From NCBI GenBank assembly GCA_016285815.1, contig JAEERN010000074.1, positions 1-5,434 on the forward strand: DNA of 5,434 bases, in the 5' to 3' direction. A program made the position numbers and the translations under genes. Below are positions 5,145 to 5,434 of the stretch, in pieces. Under the pieces are notes generated by a model. That model was given only the letters and a program-made list of their open reading frames with translations, had not been told where the DNA came from and searched no databases. The stretch is from Clostridiales bacterium (GTDB taxonomy: Bacteria > Bacillota > Clostridia > Oscillospirales > QAMX01). Each line of letters begins with the position of its first letter. Within the stretch, counting starts at the first letter, position 1.

Positions 5145-5434
5145 CTACCAGCGCATCGTCCAGCTCTGCCAGCGCAGGCGGTCGGACAGATAGCGGTCGC
5201 GGAACGCGTCGCTCTGGCACCACTCCCCGGCGAAGGCGCAGTCCCGGACCTGCGGCAGCACGTCCAGCGACGGCAGCTGGGGGCCCGGCCGGACGGCCGT
5301 CTCTTCGGCCCCGGCCAGCACGTCCAGCGCGGCTCTCAGCCAGTCCGCCGGTCCCATGGGCGCGCCGTCCACCCAGATCTCCGGCGGCAGGAAGCCGTCG
5401 GCCGGCAGGGCGCAGGCCGACTCGCGCAGCGCTC
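5145..5434 (-). CDS. C-terminal part of an unrecognised protein (5' end beyond the window)
   Basis: The frame is open from the right window edge to a TAG at 5147-5145, giving about 95 residues that run from ALRESACALPADGFLPPE to a C-terminus of RLRWQSWTMRW. An internal GTG at 5372 could serve as a start but has no need to, because the frame continues upstream without a stop, and I see no ribosome site that favours it. The segment has a proline/leucine-rich PGPQLPSLDVLPQVRD stretch, a conserved-looking FAGEWCQSD motif and a tryptophan-rich tail. There is no membrane segment or signal. A strong terminator directly downstream supports a real gene end. I cannot assign a family or a function. Confidence 0.75.
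   Translation of the reverse strand, partial: ALRESACALPADGFLPPEIWVDGAPMGPADWLRAALDVLAGAEETAVRPGPQLPSLDVLPQVRDCAFAGEWCQSDAFRDRYLSDRLRWQSWTMRW

Noticed and set aside
4231..5193. 320-codon plus-strand open frame over the blaI gene and its promoter
   Set aside because: It is a shadow of the BlaI and M56 genes, crosses the operator/promoter and a terminator, and has no ribosome site.
5256..5329. Direct repeat CAGCACGTCCAGCG at 5256-5269 and 5316-5329
   Set aside because: The copies are 60 bases apart, in frame, and encode the same LDVL residues with preferred codons. This is more likely coding coincidence than a functional repeat.

Overview
The window reads like a chromosomal segment of a GC-rich Firmicute, probably a Clostridia / Oscillospirales-type gut anaerobe. 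The evidence is the GC-rich coding DNA, strong AGGAGG-type ribosome sites, near-consensus TTGACA/TATAAT promoters with 17-bp spacers, and the gene families present (BlaI/M56 pair, HisJ-type PHP phosphatase, short unsecreted DUF11 protein). The taxonomic placement is inference. No mobile element, CRISPR array, tRNA or rRNA was seen.

Layout. Positions 1-65 (-) hold what looks like the first 21 codons of a gene running off the left edge. Positions 66-427 are a divergent intergenic region with two good minus-strand promoters in tandem and one plus-strand promoter. Positions 428-1249 (+) encode a PHP-domain histidinol-phosphatase, followed by an intrinsic terminator. A 12-bp perfect hairpin that reaches into the ribosome site precedes a 283-aa two-repeat DUF11 protein (1370-2221, +). 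A bidirectional terminator (2246-2280) separates this from a convergent minus-strand operon. That operon is a BlaI/MecI repressor (4612-4980) followed one base later by an M56 (BlaR1-like) membrane metallopeptidase of 769 aa (2301-4610). Its promoter is covered by two TTCTACA-type dyads, so autorepression is readable from the DNA. Beyond a strong minus-strand terminator (5081-5114) lies the C-terminal part of an unrecognised protein (5145-5434, -) that enters from the right edge.

How the parts work together. The BlaI and M56 genes form a repressor/membrane-protease signalling pair. By analogy with BlaR1/BlaI, an external signal would activate the intramembrane-facing zinc protease, the repressor would be inactivated, and the operon and any distant targets would be released. 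The M56 protein has no recognisable penicillin-binding sensor. Instead it has an exported region of about 460 residues, so its signal is unknown and no target gene lies next to it. This is the most interesting part of the window. The other genes appear to be independent single-gene units, each with its own signals.
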